This document shows positions 13,797-14,617 of a stretch of 14,617 nucleotides of DNA, one piece after another. Position 1 is the first letter of the stretch; every line of letters begins with the position of its first letter. Source of the DNA: an uncultured Lachnospiraceae bacterium. GTDB lineage: Bacteria; Bacillota_A; Clostridia; Lachnospirales; Lachnospiraceae. The DNA is taken from NCBI GenBank assembly GCA_902795715.1, contig CADBME010000320.1, forward strand, positions 1-14,617, given 5' to 3'. A program made the position numbers and the translations under genes. Below the pieces are notes generated by a model that saw only the letters and a list, made by a program, of their open reading frames with translations, did not search any database and was not told where the DNA came from.

Positions 13797-14617
13797 ATGT
13801 CAACAAATCTTGTAATTGTTGAATCACCGGCTAAAGCGAAAACGATTCAGAAATTTTTAGGTAAATCGTATAAGGTCGTGGCTTCCAACGGTCATGTGAG
13901 GGATCTTCCCAAAAGTACCATCGGAGTCGATGTGGACAATGACTATGAGCCGAAATATATCACCATCCGGGGCAAGGGAGAAGTCCTGGCTCAGCTTCGG
14001 AAGGAAGTGAAGAAGGCAGGCAAAATCTTTCTTGCGACCGACCCTGATCGTGAGGGAGAGGCTATTTCCTGGCATCTCTACCATGCTCTTCATCTTGAGG
14101 ATAAGAAGTGTGCCAGGATTACATTTAATGAGATTACCAAGGATGCGGTAAAGAACGCCATCAAGAATTCCAGGAAGATTGATATGGACCTGGTGGATGC
14201 CCAGCAGGCCAGACGGGTTCTGGACCGTATCGTGGGATACAAAATCAGTCCAATTCTGTGGTCAAAGATTAAGAGAGGACTGTCGGCCGGCAGGGTTCAG
14301 TCAGTGGCTCTGCGTATTATCCATGACAGAGAGCAGGAAATCAATGAATTCATTCCGGAAGAGTACTGGTCTCTGGATGTGGACCTGAATGCAGATGGGG
14401 AAAAGAAAACTCTGGAAGCCCATCTGGTCAGTGATGCTGAGGGAAAGATTCACATCGGATCCCGGGAAGAGATGGACGCCATCCTTGATGACCTGAGAGG
14501 AGAGGACTTCCATATCCTGAATATTCGAAGAGGATCAAAAAAAAAAAAACCGCCTCTGCCATTTACCACAAGTACCCTGCAGCAGGAAGCATCTAAAAAG
14601 TTAAATATGTCAACGCA
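13797..14617 (+). CDS. topA: DNA topoisomerase I, N-terminal part (3' truncated by window)
   Basis: Type IA topoisomerase relaxes negative supercoils by single-strand passage. The 273 residues visible from ATG 13797 begin MSTNLVIVESPAKAKTI, the standard Toprim start with catalytic Glu9. LATDPDREGEAISWH (79-93) carries the metal-binding Asp82, Asp84 and Glu86. VDAQQARRVLDRIVGYKISP (133-152) and LSAGRVQSVALRII (162-175) follow, then PPLPFTTSTLQQEASKKLN at the window edge. The catalytic tyrosine lies beyond the end. TGAGGG is 10 nt upstream of the ATG. Residues 248-251 are four lysines encoded by an unbroken run of 13 A, with the frame preserved across it. It has its own promoter behind dprA. 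Confidence 0.96.
   Translation, partial: MSTNLVIVESPAKAKTIQKFLGKSYKVVASNGHVRDLPKSTIGVDVDNDYEPKYITIRGKGEVLAQLRKEVKKAGKIFLATDPDREGEAISWHLYHALHLEDKKCARITFNEITKDAVKNAIKNSRKIDMDLVDAQQARRVLDRIVGYKISPILWSKIKRGLSAGRVQSVALRIIHDREQEINEFIPEEYWSLDVDLNADGEKKTLEAHLVSDAEGKIHIGSREEMDAILDDLRGEDFHILNIRRGSKKKKPPLPFTTSTLQQEASKKLNMST
14537..14549 (+). repeat. A13 homopolymer inside topA
   Basis: Thirteen consecutive A residues span the last base of a Ser codon and four AAA Lys codons (residues 248-251). As given, the frame continues correctly into PPLPFTTSTLQQEASKKL. Such runs are prone to replication and polymerase slippage and to sequencing error. Confidence 0.95.

Noticed and set aside
14537..14549. topA pseudogene through a frameshift at the A-run
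   Set aside because: Translation across the run continues into the conserved PPLPFTTSTLQQEASKKL, so the frame is intact as given.

Overview
The window looks like a chromosomal segment of an anaerobic Clostridia-class Firmicute, most probably Lachnospiraceae. The grounds are an rnfCDGEAB operon in the clostridial order, a Lachnospiraceae-style PurA, a NusG-domain-II membrane protein, strong GGAGG-type ribosome binding sites, a comM-dprA-topA block, and roughly even base composition. Every convincing gene is on the + strand; I found no minus-strand gene, tRNA, rRNA, CRISPR array or intact transposase.

Layout. 1-885: 3' part of a MurJ/SpoVB-like flippase, then a terminator that overlaps the purA promoter. 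1054-2343: purA, of a divergent subfamily. 2446-3835: a family 2 glycosyltransferase overlapped by a small TTG-started membrane protein with a NusG domain II fold. 3802-3933: a decayed 44-bp tandem repeat running from the end of that gene into the rnf leader. 4000-9157: the Rnf complex, rnfC, D, G, E, A, B. 9164-9622: nrdR, the repressor of ribonucleotide reductase genes. 9628-9713: a perfect 33-bp inverted repeat that looks like a REP doublet (BIME). 9746-10480: a lipoprotein with two tandem cystatin-like domains, followed by two tandem intrinsic terminators. 10761-12275: a ComM/YifB AAA+ ATPase. 12344-13612: dprA, with a 15-bp minisatellite in its linker. 13797 to the end: the 5' part of topA, behind its own promoter and a structured leader.

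How the genes work together. The Rnf subunits form one membrane machine that couples ferredoxin oxidation and NAD+ reduction to ion pumping. The NusG-II protein upstream may belong to the same envelope redox theme, but this is inference. comM, dprA and topA form a DNA-processing neighbourhood common in Firmicutes. The cystatin-like lipoprotein is an isolated cargo gene between a REP-like palindrome and a double terminator. It is the least expected item here: both repeats carry QVVAGTNY, the papain-binding loop sequence of animal stefins, on a predicted bacterial surface lipoprotein.
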